A DNA stretch of 64,000 bases from JBBIQH01 sp964475945 (GCA_964475945.1 CAYYYF010000005.1:1-64000), one strand, 5' to 3'. Numbered from the stretch's first letter, positions 1-8,234 are shown. A program made the numbers and translations. The notes: a model not told the origin generated them from the letters alone.

Positions 1-141
1 ACCAGTTGCAGTGAAGTATGGTGCATAGTTGTATTTATCATTACTAGCATAAGCAATACTGCCAGTAATATCAACTATACTAGCAAAGGTAGATAGTATT
101 AGTAGTATACATAGTAATGATGCTTTAACTACCTTATCCAC
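1..141 (-). CDS. LamG-metallophosphatase-like protein, N-terminus only (cut by window edge)
   Basis: This is the first 47 codons of a secreted protein whose remainder lies beyond the left edge. Bases 1-192 match 4077-4268 exactly, so the start codon at 141 and the signal peptide (charged n-region MDKVVK, hydrophobic core to about residue 30, then AYA) equal those of the complete gene that starts at 4217. The neighbour is a LamG plus calcineurin-like phosphatase, and this copy probably encodes the same kind of protein, but only its N-terminus can be seen. The identity stops 51 bases upstream of the start codon. Confidence 0.75.
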   Translation of the reverse strand, partial: MDKVVKASLLCILLILSTFASIVDITGSIAYASNDKYNYAPYFTATG

Positions 142-192
142 AGGATTAAGATGTATTGGTAGTTAATAAGGATTGCTATATTTTTATTATGT
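1..192. repeat. 192-bp exact direct repeat, copy 1
   Basis: Identical base for base to 4077-4268, 4,076 bp away in the same orientation. It spans the 5' end of a secreted protein gene (47 codons) and 51 bp of its upstream region. Copies diverge at 193 (c) versus 4269 (t). The left limit is hidden by the window edge, so the true repeat may be longer. The lack of any difference suggests recent duplication or gene conversion. Confidence 0.95.
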
Positions 193-293
193 CATAGATG
201 TTATATAACATTTCATAGACTTAATCTGATAATAATATAAGAAATTAACCAATTATAATAAAAATAGAAATGAGAGTGTTAATAAGGAACTTG

Positions 294-848
294 CTATGAT
301 TTTGCCTTCTTTAAGAGAATATGTTGTCTATATTTGTATACTGCTAACATACTAATAGATGATATACCAATAGTAATTATACCAATAGATGATTCTGGTA
401 ATACGTTAAAGTTAACATAGAAGAATGACCAGAATGCTTTATTAAGGTTATCAAGCTCTCCAGGCTCAACGCACTCGCACTCGCCACTCCATAGATCGCA
501 GAAGACCATATATTCGCCATGGCTAAGTCTAGCAGATGGGAAATCATCAGGGAACCTTACTGTTAGATAGTTATCCTGTATACCATTGCCATTGAAGTCT
601 CCAGCACTAAAAGTTGCTCCTTTCTTGAATATGCTTCCATCTGGTGTAGTTACCTCTATTATTCCATTAACCCCTAATGGATGTGCTGGTTCATTGAAAC
701 ATGTTATGCTTACACTACTATCTGTATGTACTACTTCAGGCTCTATTACTATATCTATGGATACTGGTATCGCTGAAGCATTACCTTCTATCATACTTGC
801 TACTAGCATGGTTACCATCGTGCTTATGGTTACGGTATATTTAAGCAT
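294..848 (-). CDS. Secreted/surface protein with PE-x-x-x-G C-terminal anchor
   Basis: A 184-residue protein with an N-terminal signal peptide (hydrophobic residues about 6-20, cleavage near GNASA) and an extracellular beta-rich middle that looks Ig-like (PSARLSHGEYMVFCDL). The C-terminus has the tripartite look of an archaeal sorting tail: VLPESSIG, then a hydrophobic helix (about residues 155-173), then a basic end (KYRQHILLKKAKS). The tail resembles those at 11740, 20138, 21108 and 23590. This is the organisation of PEFG-CTERM proteins handled by thaumarchaeal sortase-like enzymes, with ESSIG in place of EFG. The function is unknown. The gene stands alone on this strand. Confidence 0.75.
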   Translation of the reverse strand: MLKYTVTISTMVTMLVASMIEGNASAIPVSIDIVIEPEVVHTDSSVSITCFNEPAHPLGVNGIIEVTTPDGSIFKKGATFSAGDFNGNGIQDNYLTVRFPDDFPSARLSHGEYMVFCDLWSGECECVEPGELDNLNKAFWSFFYVNFNVLPESSIGIITIGISSISMLAVYKYRQHILLKKAKS

Positions 849-921
849 GAAATGAGTACATTACTACATGTATTTAGAGATAGCGATTTGTTTATAAGCA
901 TGATTATTTTATAATTAAACG

Positions 922-1161
922 ATGGAAAGGATTGATGTAAGCATATCTAAGGAGTTGTATGAGGAGATATTGCGAATAGTTAAGAGTAATATATATAAAT
1001 TTGATAGTGTTGAAGATTGTATAGATAAGATGCTCAGATATGCATTAAAGAATTATATCCTAAAACCCATTAATTATAATACTACAGATATTACTAATGA
1101 AGATATAAAAGAAGAAGATGAGGAGTTGAAAGATAGGCTAAAGAGATTAGGATATATATGA
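922..1161 (+). CDS. Small RHH-like archaeal protein
   Basis: A 79-residue acidic protein. The N-terminal beta-strand-like MERIDVSISKELYEEI followed by helices (SVEDCIDKMLRYALK) resembles a ribbon-helix-helix fold. The end (EEDEELKDRLKRLGYI) is a tail commonly seen in small archaeal proteins of this type. It is divergent from the surface protein gene at 848, with only 73 bp between them. A DNA-binding role is possible but not shown, and no partner gene lies next to it on the same strand. Confidence 0.6.
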   Translation: MERIDVSISKELYEEILRIVKSNIYKFDSVEDCIDKMLRYALKNYILKPINYNTTDITNEDIKEEDEELKDRLKRLGYI

Positions 1162-1219
1162 TGTTTATCTGTATGTAAATAATTTGATTAAATTACCTCA
1201 TCAATTTATTTATCCTATA

Positions 1220-1672
1220 TCAACAAGAACCTCTTAAATTATTAAGTGTATTTAAAAGCATAAATAAGGACTCTTTAAAGAACTCTAATATACTACTCTC
1301 ATTCATACTGTCTATACTACCACTCTTTCTTACAAGAGCGGGTAGATCATCCCTTATAAGAGTGAATCCTTTATCACTCAATCTACTACTCAAGTTAGAA
1401 AATATATATTCTAGCAATTCTGCTACCCTCTTATCCACTCTACCCTTTGGATCAGAGAAACAGAATACTATACATCTATCAACTCTTCTATCATTAATGG
1501 TAAAGCCTAAGAATATACCTACCTGTACATTTCTAATGCTAAGATAGAAGTATTTACCCTTCAATACTAAAGACTTCTCATCCCATATTACTGCATCTTT
1601 AACGTTATCCCTGATTAGACGCTCTACATTATGCGTAAGGAATGAACTTGTATCTAGTTCCATAGCATGCAT
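1220..1672 (-). CDS. Hypothetical protein, possibly linked to APS kinase
   Basis: A 150-residue soluble protein that I do not recognise. It has no signal peptide or membrane helix. It has alternating strands (LVLKGKYFYLSIRNVQVGIFLGF) followed by helical segments. An internal ATG gives MELDTSSF at 1663 as an alternative start. It lies 15 bp downstream of the APS kinase gene on the same strand, so the two are probably cotranscribed. Confidence 0.6.
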   Translation of the reverse strand: MHAMELDTSSFLTHNVERLIRDNVKDAVIWDEKSLVLKGKYFYLSIRNVQVGIFLGFTINDRRVDRCIVFCFSDPKGRVDKRVAELLEYIFSNLSSRLSDKGFTLIRDDLPALVRKSGSIDSMNESSILEFFKESLFMLLNTLNNLRGSC

Positions 1673-1687
1673 CTATTCTTATTGATT

Positions 1688-2275
1688 CTATACTTTAGTA
1701 TTATTCTTACTCGATGCGTTAATTAAAGTAACATCGTCGCTTATATAGCCTAATCTAAGCAATGTATTAATTACTATATTAACACACTCATCTATACTCT
1801 GCCTATCCGTATCTACTATAACCTCTGGGTTCAAAGGCTCTTCGTAAGGGTCTTGTATACCAGTCATATCTGCTATCTCTCCATTTAAAGCCTTCTTATA
1901 CAGACCTTTTGGATCTCTTTTTATACATGTATCTATTGAGCACTTAACGTAAACCTCAACAAAGTCTTTCAACTCTTCCCTTGCATATGCTCTAAAAGAT
2001 CTATACGGAGAGATTAGTGATACTATTACTATTACACCATTCCTTGCTAGCAACTTGCTTATATATACAACTCTCTTTGCATGTATCTCCCTATCTTGCT
2101 TACTGAAGCCTAATTCTGGACTTAAATTTCTTCTAACTTCATCGCCATCTAACAATTCAACCTTGTAACCCTTGTCCCTTAGTAATTGCTGTAATACTCT
2201 TCCTATAGTTGTCTTTCCTGAACCAGATAATCCTGTAAGCCATACTACAAATCCTTTGTTTATACCATCGTTCAC
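1688..2275 (-). CDS. cysC: Adenylylsulfate (APS) kinase
   Basis: A 195-residue kinase predicted to phosphorylate adenosine 5'-phosphosulfate to PAPS in the cytoplasm. The P-loop GLSGSGKTT is at residues 15-23. It is followed by the family's LDGDEVRRNLS segment, the GFSKQDREIHAKR segment, the VSLISPYRS loop, and the IADMTGIQDPYEEPLNPE block. Length is normal for the family. No sulfurylase or reductase gene is nearby, so the use of PAPS or a related product (assimilation or sulfation) cannot be told from context. The downstream gene at 1672 follows after 15 bp. Confidence 0.93.
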   Translation of the reverse strand: MNDGINKGFVVWLTGLSGSGKTTIGRVLQQLLRDKGYKVELLDGDEVRRNLSPELGFSKQDREIHAKRVVYISKLLARNGVIVIVSLISPYRSFRAYAREELKDFVEVYVKCSIDTCIKRDPKGLYKKALNGEIADMTGIQDPYEEPLNPEVIVDTDRQSIDECVNIVINTLLRLGYISDDVTLINASSKNNTKV

Positions 2276-2669
2276 ATGTTAAATTGAAAAGTCTAGTTAA
2301 TAAGCTTTATGCTGTCACGATGTTATAATACAAATATATAATATATATTTTGTATTAATATTGGAAATTATATTTATAATCCATATACTTTACTTAAATC
2401 TTCTTGTTTGAATCTATACCCAACTCTGTATATTGGAAAGGTTAATATACATAGCTTTTTAAATTATTGATGATAATGTATTCATGAATCTGCTATAGAT
2501 GTCAAAACGTCTATTTATATAAAGTAACTGGAGTGTTTTCGTATATAATTAAATATTAAACTTGTTTGCTTATATATTCATAAATTTTATAGCCTCAGCT
2601 TGAACAGGTTTATCCTATTCTTGCAGTTGTTGAATGAACGTCTTCTTGCCTATTCTAATATATGTCAAA
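2276..2669. other. Intergenic stretch, no recognisable gene
   Basis: A 394-bp AT-rich gap between two minus-strand genes. Several TATA-like runs near 2326-2350 could serve the APS kinase promoter. A short open frame near 2585-2665 on the minus strand reads like a helical fragment (KTFIQQLQE, then DKPVQAEAIKFMNI after a stop), but no family was recognised. Confidence 0.4.
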
Positions 2670-4217
2670 TCAAGATAACTTTCTACTCTTGTTTATTTCA
2701 AAAGAATCTTTGATATTGTTATTTATATCATGAAAACTAATATGTAATGTACTACCATTGTTATTAACTTCTATGTTTAAGAAACCATAAAGAACTAATT
2801 GTGTTATAATATAACTTTCTTTTCCACTGAATGTGTATAATGATCTTCCTCCAGTTCCTATTGTTATATATATCTGCCCTTCATAATCCCCATAGTTGTT
2901 AGTACTATCATCTACTGTTATTGTATTATTATATTTTAATGGTTTTGATCTTTCATAATTATGATTATGAGCTTGCAATACTAAATCTACATTATACCTA
3001 TCAAACAATGGTTGATACAAATCTCTAAAAGATTGTAATGCAGAATGAGTTGTAGGTGATGTATAGATTGGTTTATGAAAGTAAACTATTATCCAGTCTA
3101 TTATAGCATTAGTACTTGCATTATAGAGATCTCTAGTAGCAAAATTGTATTGAGCAGAACCTTTTCCAAATGGTGATTCAGTATCTAATACTAAAAAATG
3201 TATATTACCATAATCAAACGAATAGTACGTGTTAGTTATATTAAACCTGTTAAGAAGATCTCTTCTACCTTCTTGTGTAAGATGGGTGCTTGTATTATTA
3301 GGTGTTTCATGATTACCCATTGCTATAGTAGTAGGATTATGCATCTTACTTTCTATACTTGCTATCTTAGTATACCAACATGAAGGAGATGTTGTATAAG
3401 AATAGTCACCTAACCCTAAAACTATTTCTGGATTAACATTTGCTATAGCATTTACGACTTCATCTGTATTTGATGTACAACCGAAATCTCCAACTGCTGC
3501 AATATTAAATGGATTAATATTATATATACTATTGAAGTATACTACCAATCCATCACTAGCAAATACACCATTATTATATGCATTTATAACCTCTTGCTCT
3601 GTTAATGCTCTATTGTATACTCTAACCTCATCTATATCTCCTATGAAGTATCTACTATTATCATAGGAGTTCTTACCTATTACTAATGGTTTATCCCAGT
3701 TATAATCAGGTATAGCATTATTAGTATTTGTAGATGCTACTAGCATACCATCTACATATAGCGTTAATGTATTGCCATTGAATGTTACTACTGCATAATG
3801 CCATTGTCCATCATTATAGGTATTGCTAGAGGTAACAAAGTAATCTCTGCCATTAGCATCCTCAAAGCCTGCTTGGACTTTGCCTTGATTACCATTACAT
3901 CCTATCCATATACCATAGTTCATATCTGGTACAGTAGAACCATCTACCCCAAATCCTCCTTTATTGACTATAATTGCAGCTTGTGTATTATTACTTATTG
4001 TTGTCCTAAACCATGCTGCTATAGAGAATTGCTGTAATCTTAACTCTGGTTTATCATTTATGCTTACATGATTGCTACCAGTTGCAGTGAAGTATGGTGC
4101 ATAGTTGTATTTATCATTACTAGCATAAGCAATACTGCCAGTAATATCAACTATACTAGCAAAGGTAGATAGTATTAGTAGTATACATAGTAATGATGCT
4201 TTAACTACCTTATCCAC
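2670..4217 (-). CDS. Secreted LamG domain plus calcineurin-like metallophosphatase
   Basis: A 515-residue exported protein. Residues 1-32 are a signal peptide. Residues about 38-220 form a LamG/concanavalin-like jelly roll (FSIAAWFR, GQWHYAVVTFNG, GDIDEVRVYNRALTEQEV). Residues about 238-510 form a metallophosphoesterase with the full set of metal ligands: GDFG (D244), GLGDYSY (D271, Y273), GNHE (N302, H303), H381 and AHNHNYER (H417, H419), in the style of purple acid phosphatases. It probably acts outside the cell, with the LamG domain binding a glycan or other surface ligand; that role is inference. The first 47 codons and 51 bp upstream are duplicated exactly at 1-192. There is no C-terminal anchor. 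Confidence 0.88.
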   Translation of the reverse strand: MDKVVKASLLCILLILSTFASIVDITGSIAYASNDKYNYAPYFTATGSNHVSINDKPELRLQQFSIAAWFRTTISNNTQAAIIVNKGGFGVDGSTVPDMNYGIWIGCNGNQGKVQAGFEDANGRDYFVTSSNTYNDGQWHYAVVTFNGNTLTLYVDGMLVASTNTNNAIPDYNWDKPLVIGKNSYDNSRYFIGDIDEVRVYNRALTEQEVINAYNNGVFASDGLVVYFNSIYNINPFNIAAVGDFGCTSNTDEVVNAIANVNPEIVLGLGDYSYTTSPSCWYTKIASIESKMHNPTTIAMGNHETPNNTSTHLTQEGRRDLLNRFNITNTYYSFDYGNIHFLVLDTESPFGKGSAQYNFATRDLYNASTNAIIDWIIVYFHKPIYTSPTTHSALQSFRDLYQPLFDRYNVDLVLQAHNHNYERSKPLKYNNTITVDDSTNNYGDYEGQIYITIGTGGRSLYTFSGKESYIITQLVLYGFLNIEVNNNGSTLHISFHDINNNIKDSFEINKSRKLS

Positions 4218-4268
4218 AGGATTAAGATGTATTGGTAGTTAATAAGGATTGCTATATTTTTATTATGT
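4077..4268. repeat. 192-bp exact direct repeat, copy 2
   Basis: Second copy of the repeat at 1-192. It covers the 5' end of the LamG-phosphatase gene and its promoter-proximal upstream DNA. See copy 1. Confidence 0.95.
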
Positions 4269-4329
4269 TATACTATACAGATAAAGCATTACTCATTCAT
4301 CCTCCTTCTCTTATTGATAGTATAACATG

Positions 4330-4660
4330 ATTAGTCTTAGCAGTAGTAGGTTCTTTATCACTTTTATATATGATCTCTAACACTTGTTATAGAATACACC
4401 TGTTCTCTCCTTCAGGTATCTGAAGAACCTCTCTTATTCCTCATGCCAAACCTTTGCTCAATCCAATTAATCCAAGCCTTTGTAATACCCATATATACCA
4501 TCTATATCTTTAGTACTTTAGGCTTGTTTATACACATCTTTAATGCTTGAAGATTAAAGCAATGCATCTTCTATCTAACCTTTGTATGTAGCAGTGTTAA
4601 TTGTTGATGATATCTTCCTAGGAGCATGTGCCATTGATTTACTTATGGATTATAATTAAT
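4330..4660 (-). pseudogene. Decayed IS6/IS240-like DDE transposase remnant
   Basis: The minus strand carries scattered coding fragments in different frames: CINKPKVLKI, then a WYIWVLQRLGL-like stretch, WIEQRFGMRNK (about 4471-4436), and ERFFRYLKERTGVFYNK (about 4434-4384). The order and wording match the C-terminal half of archaeal IS6/IS240-type transposases (RLGL, FG-RN, VERFF-LK-RT-FYNN). Stops and frameshifts break every frame, and no terminal inverted repeats were located. The family name rests on these short stretches only. Confidence 0.5.
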
Positions 4661-4689
4661 ACAAGGCTAATAACCTTTTAATTTGATAC

Positions 4690-4731
4690 CTTCCTTAGTT
4701 ATCATACAAACTTCCTTAGTTATCATACAAA
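4690..4731. repeat. 21-bp tandem duplication
   Basis: Two perfect adjacent copies of CTTCCTTAGTTATCATACAA plus A (4690-4710 and 4711-4731) in non-coding DNA between a transposase remnant and an IS200/IS605-type end. Probably a local slippage product. Confidence 0.9.
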
Positions 4732-4790
4732 AATCTGGTAAGTAATTGAAAGATGTAAAGAGAATCAATCAGTAATGATGACTAGAACTA

Positions 4791-4823
4791 CAAGCCTCGC
4801 CATTCAGGGCGGGGAGGAGGTCA
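4791..4823 (+). mobile_element. Solo IS200/IS605-type right-end hairpin
   Basis: The stretch reads CAAGCCTCGCC-ATTCAG-GGCGGGGAGGAGGTCA, with a CCTCGCC/GGCGGGG stem. This is the usual look of the right end of archaeal IS200/IS605 elements, where the TnpB guide RNA ends. No tnpB precedes it here, so it is a solitary remnant. It overlaps the 3' end of the nuclease-like gene on the opposite strand and may act as its terminator. Confidence 0.6.
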
Positions 4824-5663
4824 GTAAATCCTAGGTATAACATATCCATAGATAGCCTTTATACCTCTCTGGTTAGCCTTCTCTAATGCTTCTTCATCTA
4901 TATCTACTGCTACAATTATTAATCTATTTATGTTATTAAACTCTTTCAATAACAACTCTCTTATATCATTAACCTTCTCATAGAATGATTCTATATCCTC
5001 TTCTTCTGCATGGCTCTTAACCTCTAGTATATCTGCATGTGTATTGCTTATAACTATATCAAACTCATATCTCTTACCTTTTAATCCATACTTACCATCA
5101 TAATCTATATACTCAAACCTTCTTGCCTTATCTGGATCTATGCCTAATTGCATTAACTGATCCTTGTATATGTTAAGTATTGTTAACCCCAAGTCTTTAC
5201 CTACCCTTCTACCTATAGATCCAAAGCCTACCTTTAACTCCTGTAATACCTTGGTATGCTCATCTAGCTTTAACTTAATGTCTTTTATCTCTTGCCATAC
5301 CTTAGCAAATTCATCCTTCATATCCTGCCTTAACTTAGTAATCTCATCCCATACCTTAGCAAACTCATTCTTCATATCTTCTCTTAACTTGTTTTGTTCT
5401 TCTCTTAGCCTGGCTATCTCATCCCATACCTTAGCAAACTCATTCTTCATATCTTCTCTTAGTTTATTCTGCTCCTCTCTTAGCCTTGTAATCTCAGCAA
5501 GTATCTCATTGAACTTCTTATCATTCTCATCAAATCTTTTGGTATGCTCATCCAAACTCTTAAGTATAGCATCATAGCCTATTAAGCCTGCTACCGTATA
5601 CCTAAAGTCTTCATCCTCCTTTAGTAGTTTTATTATATTCTTCTTTAATTCATTAGATTGCAT
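4821..5663 (-). CDS. Coiled-coil protein with PD-(D/E)XK nuclease-like C-terminus (DUF3782-like)
   Basis: A 280-residue protein. Residues about 40-145 are a long coiled coil with near-perfect 25-residue repeats (LREEQNKLREDMKNEFAKVW followed by DEI; two full units and one shortened unit). Residues about 150-280 contain RYEFDIVI and ADILEVKSHA, the D...E-x-K pattern of PD-(D/E)XK nucleases, as in the DUF3782 family common in thermophilic archaea. The substrate is unknown; such proteins are often suggested to act on DNA in mobile or defence settings. It is bounded by an IS605-type end and a TnpB remnant. The repeat unit is also repeated at DNA level (75 bp), so copy number may vary between strains. 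Confidence 0.75.
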   Translation of the reverse strand: MQSNELKKNIIKLLKEDEDFRYTVAGLIGYDAILKSLDEHTKRFDENDKKFNEILAEITRLREEQNKLREDMKNEFAKVWDEIARLREEQNKLREDMKNEFAKVWDEITKLRQDMKDEFAKVWQEIKDIKLKLDEHTKVLQELKVGFGSIGRRVGKDLGLTILNIYKDQLMQLGIDPDKARRFEYIDYDGKYGLKGKRYEFDIVISNTHADILEVKSHAEEEDIESFYEKVNDIRELLLKEFNNINRLIIVAVDIDEEALEKANQRGIKAIYGYVIPRIY

Positions 5664-5733
5664 GATACATATTAAACAAAGAAAAGTATAAATCTTACTG
5701 TAAAGTTTGTATAAATAGGTTACAGATAATACA

Positions 5734-6190
5734 TGAGAGAATATAGAGAAGAAGGAATGATCTATTACATAAATTATCTAGATACTATGCTAACAGATAT
5801 GATATAGTAATAGTAGAAGATTTAAAGGTCAAGAAGATGCTAGAAGATAAGCCATTACTAAGAGATAATAATACATTACATAGGAATATTGCCGATAATG
5901 CATTCAACAAATTTATACGATTATTATCATACAAGACTAAAATCATTAAGACTAACCCTAATAATACTACTAAAGAGTGCTATAGATGTAGTAATATTCA
6001 AGAAATGGATTTAGATAATAGAATATATAAATGCAGTAAATGGTTTAGTAATAGATAGAGATAGAAATAGTTCTTTGAATATATTGAAGAAAGGACTAAT
6101 GAAGATGAGTCTAATTCATCAATGGTATGAAACATACCTACCCTCGGGGCTAGGAAGTTACGCTTGGGGAGACCTTGGTAGGTCTATGAA
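5734..6190 (+). pseudogene. TnpB (IS200/IS605 family) C-terminal remnant
   Basis: An N-terminally truncated, frameshifted transposon-associated RNA-guided nuclease gene. In frame from about 5747 one reads RNDLLHKLSRYYANRYDIVIVEDLKVKKM (RuvC region with the catalytic VEDL motif). This continues through the segment from 5837 to the zinc-finger half TTKECYRCSNIQ. After a frameshift near 6040 comes VIDRDRNSSLNILKKGL (second RuvC aspartate and the NxA/SxNIL motif) and a PSG-like end near 6140. The N-terminal two thirds are missing and only one CxxC pair is clear, so it cannot be active. Confidence 0.8.
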
Positions 6191-6192
6191 CC

Positions 6193-6226
6193 AAAAAACC
6201 TTGTCATTTATGGCGGGGTAGCCAAC
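6193..6226 (+). mobile_element. IS200/IS605-type right end next to TnpB remnant
   Basis: The stretch AAACCTTGTC-ATTTAT-GGCGGGGTAGCCAAC forms an imperfect hairpin and follows the TnpB remnant in the expected place. Just upstream is GGTCTATGAACC, also found (as reverse complement) next to the copy at 28115. It serves as the reference for the similar solo ends at 15259, 28115 and 33100. Confidence 0.6.
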
Positions 6227-6481
6227 ATAACCTATCTTTTACATAAATTTATTAACAGTATCATGCCAGAACCAAAGTTCTAGGCTTTCTTGTTAAGTTT
6301 AATGTGACTTTCTTATGTAACATAAGTAAACGTAAACCACCCTAATTAGTTAACTCATAAAGGAATTACCTATTCAGATTGGTGAATATACAAGAAGCAA
6401 CTTAAAGATAAATTTTTAAATATCTTGTAAAAAATTTTATATTATTTAATTTATATATATTAACGTCAAAGTATAAATATT
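6227..6481. promoter_or_regulatory. AT-rich upstream region of the virus-like cassette
   Basis: A non-coding stretch separating the IS remnant from the cassette. The last 80 bases are almost pure A/T with TATA-like runs (TTTATATATATTAA near 6450-6464) placed 20-30 bp before the first ORF at 6482. This fits a strong archaeal promoter with leaderless or short-leader transcription. Confidence 0.4.
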
Positions 6482-6982
6482 ATGATCTGTAAGTTTAAAT
6501 ATTTTGACCCAGTAGAGAAAATTATGATTAATTTTAGAACAGATAAGAATCAAAATCTCATAAACCGCCTTAATATGTTAAAAATAAGAATTAATTTACA
6601 TAGAATGCTAACTAGATACTTTCTAGTCCTCAAAGAGCAATCAATCATTATTGAAGTAAAAATTATGTTAATAGACTCTGTATACATAGATATGAAAGAG
6701 ATCATGAGTAACCTAACTGATACAATAAACAGGTTAATAAGCCTTGGGATAATTGGTATTAATGATAATAGGATAGTATTCACCAAGAGGTATATTGAAC
6801 ATCTTAACTCTATATGCCATATGCTTAAGCATGCCTCTAGTATGTATGACAACCCTTATGCCTTGCTTGTAGATGGTAATGCCTATGCATTAGCCTCATG
6901 GATAGGTAGCATTAGAGAGAGTGAGTTTATAGAATTACTTAATGCAATAATACATGTATGGGGTGAAGCATTGCATGGTTAA
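6482..6982 (+). CDS. Hypothetical protein, first gene of virus-like cassette
   Basis: Up to 166 residues. The first 60 are Lys/Ile/Met-rich and may be untranslated; MLIDSVYIDMKEI at 6665 is a plausible alternative start. The segment TINRLISLGIIGINDNRIVFTKRYIE looks like the recognition helix and wing of a winged-helix domain, followed by helices. No family was recognised. The stop overlaps the next start by 8 bp (ATG at 6975), so these genes are likely co-translated. Confidence 0.55.
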   Translation: MICKFKYFDPVEKIMINFRTDKNQNLINRLNMLKIRINLHRMLTRYFLVLKEQSIIIEVKIMLIDSVYIDMKEIMSNLTDTINRLISLGIIGINDNRIVFTKRYIEHLNSICHMLKHASSMYDNPYALLVDGNAYALASWIGSIRESEFIELLNAIIHVWGEALHG

Positions 6983-7196
6983 CAACAGAAAGACAAAAGA
7001 GGATACAAGGATACAGATAGCATATATACTAGGCGTGCTTGTAGGGAAAGGCTTTGATGACCCTAGGGCTTTATGCTCAGTTGTTGGTGAATGGATAAGG
7101 TTAAATGAGCCTAGTATGAGTGATAAAGATATAACAGCAGCACTTACAGATATAGTATATACCCTTAAAAAGATAGAGAAGTGGAAATACTGTTAA
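6975..7196 (+). CDS. Small helical hypothetical protein
   Basis: 73 residues starting MVNNRKTKEDTR. The ATG at 6975 overlaps the upstream stop codon, which supports this start over an in-frame one at 6954. The protein is all-helical and soluble (IAYILGVLVGKGFDDPRAL, SDKDITAALTDIVYTLKKIEKW). No family was recognised. Its position between two tiny genes of the cassette suggests a virus or plasmid accessory protein. Confidence 0.55.
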   Translation: MVNNRKTKEDTRIQIAYILGVLVGKGFDDPRALCSVVGEWIRLNEPSMSDKDITAALTDIVYTLKKIEKWKYC

Positions 7197-7206
7197 TGGT
7201 GATTCT

Positions 7207-7365
7207 ATGGTAAAAAGTATTAACGTTCCCCATATCAGGAGATGTAAAGCATGTAGTAACATAAAAGAGATATATGCAGCAGATTTATGCAAAAAATGTT
7301 ACTATCGCTTCTATATGAGATGGTGGAGGAGTAAAAAGAAAGAAAGTTCCGTTAATATAGAATAA
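7207..7365 (+). CDS. Tiny zinc-finger-like protein
   Basis: 52 residues: ATG at 7207 (MVKSINVPHIRRCKAC) to TAA at 7363-7365. Two CxxC pairs (RCKACSN and LCKKCYY, 17 residues apart) can bind zinc. The basic aromatic tail (RFYMRWWRSKKKES) suits nucleic-acid binding. It lies 10 bp after the previous gene and 14 bp before the next, consistent with one operon. No named family was recognised. Confidence 0.65.
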   Translation: MVKSINVPHIRRCKACSNIKEIYAADLCKKCYYRFYMRWWRSKKKESSVNIE

Positions 7366-7379
7366 ATAAGTGATTATAT

Positions 7380-8162
7380 ATGACATTAGAGACCCTAGCA
7401 TCATACAACTACAAGAAAGAAAGATTACTAGAAGAGTATAGAAGGTTCAATAAGATACATGCTAAGGATATAGCAGAGTTAGCAGAAGAGTTAGAGTTGA
7501 TGGGTTATCCAGTAGATAAGATAGCAGATAAGATATTAAGGGATCTATCTCATGAGATATCAAAGACTGTTATACTTAAAGCACTACCAGAGAAGTACCT
7601 TATGGTAAGGGTTAAGGGCAATACAAATAACAATGGTAATTATGAAGATCTAACATACCATAATGACAATTTAAGTAAGAGCATAGAGGATCCTAAGGTT
7701 CTATTAACTATAACTGATATGCAGGTTACATGTGAAGACTTGACAACATTAGTAAAGGATCTGGTAACTAAGTTAAGGAATAACCCATCTTTAGCAGAGA
7801 GTCTTGAAGAGCAAGAAGGGATAAGTGCAGAGTTAGATACAATAATGCATAATTGTAAGAAGATCAGGACAGTAATAGATGAGATAAAAGCAAATAAGGA
7901 TCAGGATATGAGGGCATATATAAGGGAGTTACAAGAAGCATGTATACATATGCTATCTTTAACACACTCATATAGGCATATAGCAAAGATATTTGGGATA
8001 AGTGCCAAATGGGTAAGTAAGATAGTTAGAGAAAAGAGCATTGAGAACCTACCACATGTATACATAACACTTGATAGAGATGTTAAGAAAGGGGAGCAGA
8101 TAGATATACTCCCATATGCCATTGCATTATACAAGAAGAAGAGTGTAGATGAATCTAATTAA
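7380..8162 (+). CDS. Helix-turn-helix protein of the virus-like cassette
   Basis: A 260-residue protein rich in Lys/Glu helices. The N-terminal third is coiled-coil-like (LLEEYRRFNKIHAKDIAELAEEL). The C-terminal part contains a clear HTH: HSYRHIAKIFGISAKWVSKIVRE (about residues 198-220), in the style of resolvase/terminase-small HTHs. No catalytic motif was seen. It could be a DNA-packaging adaptor or regulator, but this is inference from its place in the cassette. It is followed by 70 bp of AT-rich DNA before the COG2401-type gene. Confidence 0.6.
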   Translation: MTLETLASYNYKKERLLEEYRRFNKIHAKDIAELAEELELMGYPVDKIADKILRDLSHEISKTVILKALPEKYLMVRVKGNTNNNGNYEDLTYHNDNLSKSIEDPKVLLTITDMQVTCEDLTTLVKDLVTKLRNNPSLAESLEEQEGISAELDTIMHNCKKIRTVIDEIKANKDQDMRAYIRELQEACIHMLSLTHSYRHIAKIFGISAKWVSKIVREKSIENLPHVYITLDRDVKKGEQIDILPYAIALYKKKSVDESN

Positions 8163-8234
8163 TATATAATTAAGTACAACTAAAATATAAAAATATATAA
8201 ATTAATTAATCAGACATATGATTATTTATAATTT

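Noticed and set aside
1688..2275. Sulfate assimilation operon
   Set aside because: Only the APS kinase is present; the neighbours are not sulfur genes.
5164..5577. 137-residue plus-strand ORF
   Set aside because: Antisense shadow of the coiled-coil repeats in the nuclease-like gene; its Ser/Leu repeats merely mirror them.
5837..6058. Independent 73-residue gene
   Set aside because: It reads in frame with upstream TnpB coding sequence and is only a piece of the TnpB remnant.
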